Source of the DNA: Anaerolineae bacterium
Lineage (GTDB): Bacteria > Chloroflexota > Anaerolineae > Aggregatilineales > UBA2796
Direction: 5' to 3'
DNA: 64,000 nucleotides
NCBI GenBank assembly: GCA_019637615.1
Contig: JAHBVJ010000016.1
Span: forward strand, 123,202 to 187,201
The notes under the pieces were generated by a model. That model saw nothing but the letters and a program-made list of their open reading frames with translations. It was not told the DNA's origin and made no database searches. The translations under genes were made by a program, and so were the position numbers. Each line of letters begins with the position of its first letter. Within the stretch, counting starts at the first letter, position 1. Positions 62,743 to 64,000 of this stretch are shown piece after piece.

Positions 62743-63905
62743 CGGTTGGGCGTTCTGTTCAAGAGCACCCTCCCATTACAGCCGATCCAAGCCGCTGTCT
62801 GCGCGCCAATGACAAGTCCGCCACCTGTACCTTATGCGCCGATCTCTGCCCTGTGGATGCGATCCAGTTAACGGATGGGCTGGCGGTCAATGCCGACGCC
62901 TGTGTGCGCTGTGGCCTCTGTTTGCACCGCTGTCCAACGGGTGCGTTGGATGGCGCGGATGGGGTATATCGGCTGCTCTACTGCGCTTCCCAACTGGTGG
63001 ATCGTGAGAATCTCGAAATCGCCTGCGCGCATCACCCCGATCCCGCAGTGGGCGAAGCCAAGCCGGATGCCGTTATCACCACCAACACATGCCTCGCCGC
63101 GCTAGGCGCATCCGCCTATCTCGCTCTGATCGCGCAGGATGTCCGCCGCCTCACGGTGCGCCTCGACGCCTGTGATCAATGCCCGCTTGCCTGCAACAAA
63201 CCTGAGATCGAAACAGCCATCCAGCAGGCACAAACGATCCTTTCCACGCTCGATAACCGCGCTCGTATCGAACCGGTCACCGCTGTGAAGCGTTCATCAC
63301 GGCGCAGTGTGCTGTCGGTCATGAATCCGCCCGTCTCGCGCCGATCCTTCTTCCAGTCGCTGACGCACCAACCCGCCAAGGGCATCGATCCCCTCTTCTC
63401 CGCTGATACGCCACAACTGGAAAGTATCGAGAGCGCCCCGCGTGAGCGCCGTCGCCTGATCAGCGTCCTTCGGGAACTGGCAACCAACCCGCCGGACACA
63501 CCGCTGACGATTGATGGATTCGCGCAGTTTTCAGTCTCCGAAGCCTGCACGGCCTGTGATCTCTGTGTGCGGGTATGCCCATCCGGCGCGCTGCAACTTA
63601 ACCAAGATGACGTCAGTTTTGCGCTTACCTTTTCGCCCGCCGACTGCACCGATTGTGGCCTCTGCCTGAAATTCTGTGCCGCCGATGCGCTGCACCGTAC
63701 CGGAACGCCGTCCTTAGCGGCACTGATCGCGTCGGAACCGCAGACACTTCGCACGGGGCGTCTCGTGCGCTGTAAAAAGTGTGCCAGCCTCTTCGCCGCT
63801 TCATCGGAGGCGCAGTTATGTCCGGCGTGTGCTTTCCGCAAGAATAATCCGTTTGGCTCTGCCAATATTTCACGGACGGGGTTAAAAAATCCGCGCACGG
63901 GGTAA
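62718..63905 (+). CDS. Multi-cluster ferredoxin-type protein with zinc-ribbon end
   Basis: About 395 residues from the ATG at 62718 (GAGG 7 bases upstream). Two N-terminal 4Fe-4S motifs (CTLCADLCPVDA, CVRCGLCLHRCPTGA) and two C-terminal ones (CDLCVRVCPSGAL, CTDCGLCLKFCAADAL) flank a region with Cys-pair CDQCPLAC. The tail has RCKKCASLFAASSEAQLCPA, a rubredoxin-like or zinc-ribbon pair. No membrane segment or signal peptide. It overlaps the chaperone gene by 25 bases, so it is part of the Dms operon; it may transfer electrons or assist assembly. The family is not named. Confidence 0.82.
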   Translation: MDLVKLALAVGRSVQEHPPITADPSRCLRANDKSATCTLCADLCPVDAIQLTDGLAVNADACVRCGLCLHRCPTGALDGADGVYRLLYCASQLVDRENLEIACAHHPDPAVGEAKPDAVITTNTCLAALGASAYLALIAQDVRRLTVRLDACDQCPLACNKPEIETAIQQAQTILSTLDNRARIEPVTAVKRSSRRSVLSVMNPPVSRRSFFQSLTHQPAKGIDPLFSADTPQLESIESAPRERRRLISVLRELATNPPDTPLTIDGFAQFSVSEACTACDLCVRVCPSGALQLNQDDVSFALTFSPADCTDCGLCLKFCAADALHRTGTPSLAALIASEPQTLRTGRLVRCKKCASLFAASSEAQLCPACAFRKNNPFGSANISRTGLKNPRTG

Positions 63906-64000
63906 CATTTTATCCGAATTTCGGATTGCCACTGAGCAGCCAATAACGCGTGATTGAGTACTGTTAGGAGGCGGTGAGTCCCGAAGATACGGTATTGACT

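Overview
The window looks like a chromosomal segment of a GC-rich bacterium of the phylum Chloroflexota, probably an Anaerolineae-type lineage. This is inferred from overall gene character, not from a marker gene: signal-peptide proteins with long Pro/Thr linkers, a CpXC protein, a DHCW-type cupin, a T-box tryptophan operon and a Dms-type oxidoreductase with its own chaperone and ferredoxin. I found no rRNA, tRNA, CRISPR array, integrase or transposase. Most of the window is ordinary chromosome, with one repeat-rich patch at about 42.9-45.4 kb.

Layout. 0-6 kb: the 5' part of a glycerol-3-phosphate dehydrogenase gene (cut by the window edge) diverges from an FGGY sugar kinase; a CpXC protein is co-directional with a GAF/PAS histidine kinase. 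6-12 kb: a secreted beta-propeller protein, a lone receiver-domain protein and a P-type cation ATPase. 12-17 kb: a complete BMP-family (nucleoside-type) ABC importer. 17-21.5 kb: an unknown protein with an N-formylglutamate amidohydrolase-like enzyme, then a three-part CopC-CopD-cytochrome c fusion and a small membrane protein. 21.6-27.2 kb: a broken hicB-like gene and a trpE-trpS-trpG-methyltransferase-trpD operon behind a Trp-specific T-box leader. 27.3-32.8 kb: a tail-to-tail hicB/hicA pair, anmK, agmatinase, a five-repeat DUF6150-like miniprotein, fabG, an acetyltransferase and a LysM lipoprotein.

33-43 kb: a glycosyltransferase, an OmpR-type regulator with Glu at the phosphorylation site, an acetyltransferase, a dihydroorotate-dehydrogenase-like protein fused to a duplicated membrane module, a CoA-binding protein, a cupin, cyanophycin synthetase and a HEAT-repeat protein. 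43-45.4 kb: a sirtuin followed by tandem repeats, three evenly spaced TACA-N2-TGTA boxes and a repeat-expanded reading frame. 45.4-51.2 kb: an amino-acid island (SHMT-like PLP enzyme, GntR/FCD repressor with a clear promoter-embedded operator, two amino-acid ABC permeases, a threonine/serine dehydratase). 51.3-55.5 kb: a secreted TPR protein, a divergent CpaF-like ATPase and an unknown protein.

55.9-64 kb is a dimethyl-sulfoxide-reductase-type respiratory module. A soluble NarX-like kinase and a NarL-like regulator lie upstream of dmsA, dmsB, dmsC, a TorD/DmsD-like chaperone and a four-cluster ferredoxin. The Tat signal on DmsA places the reductase outside the membrane, fed with electrons by the DmsC anchor.
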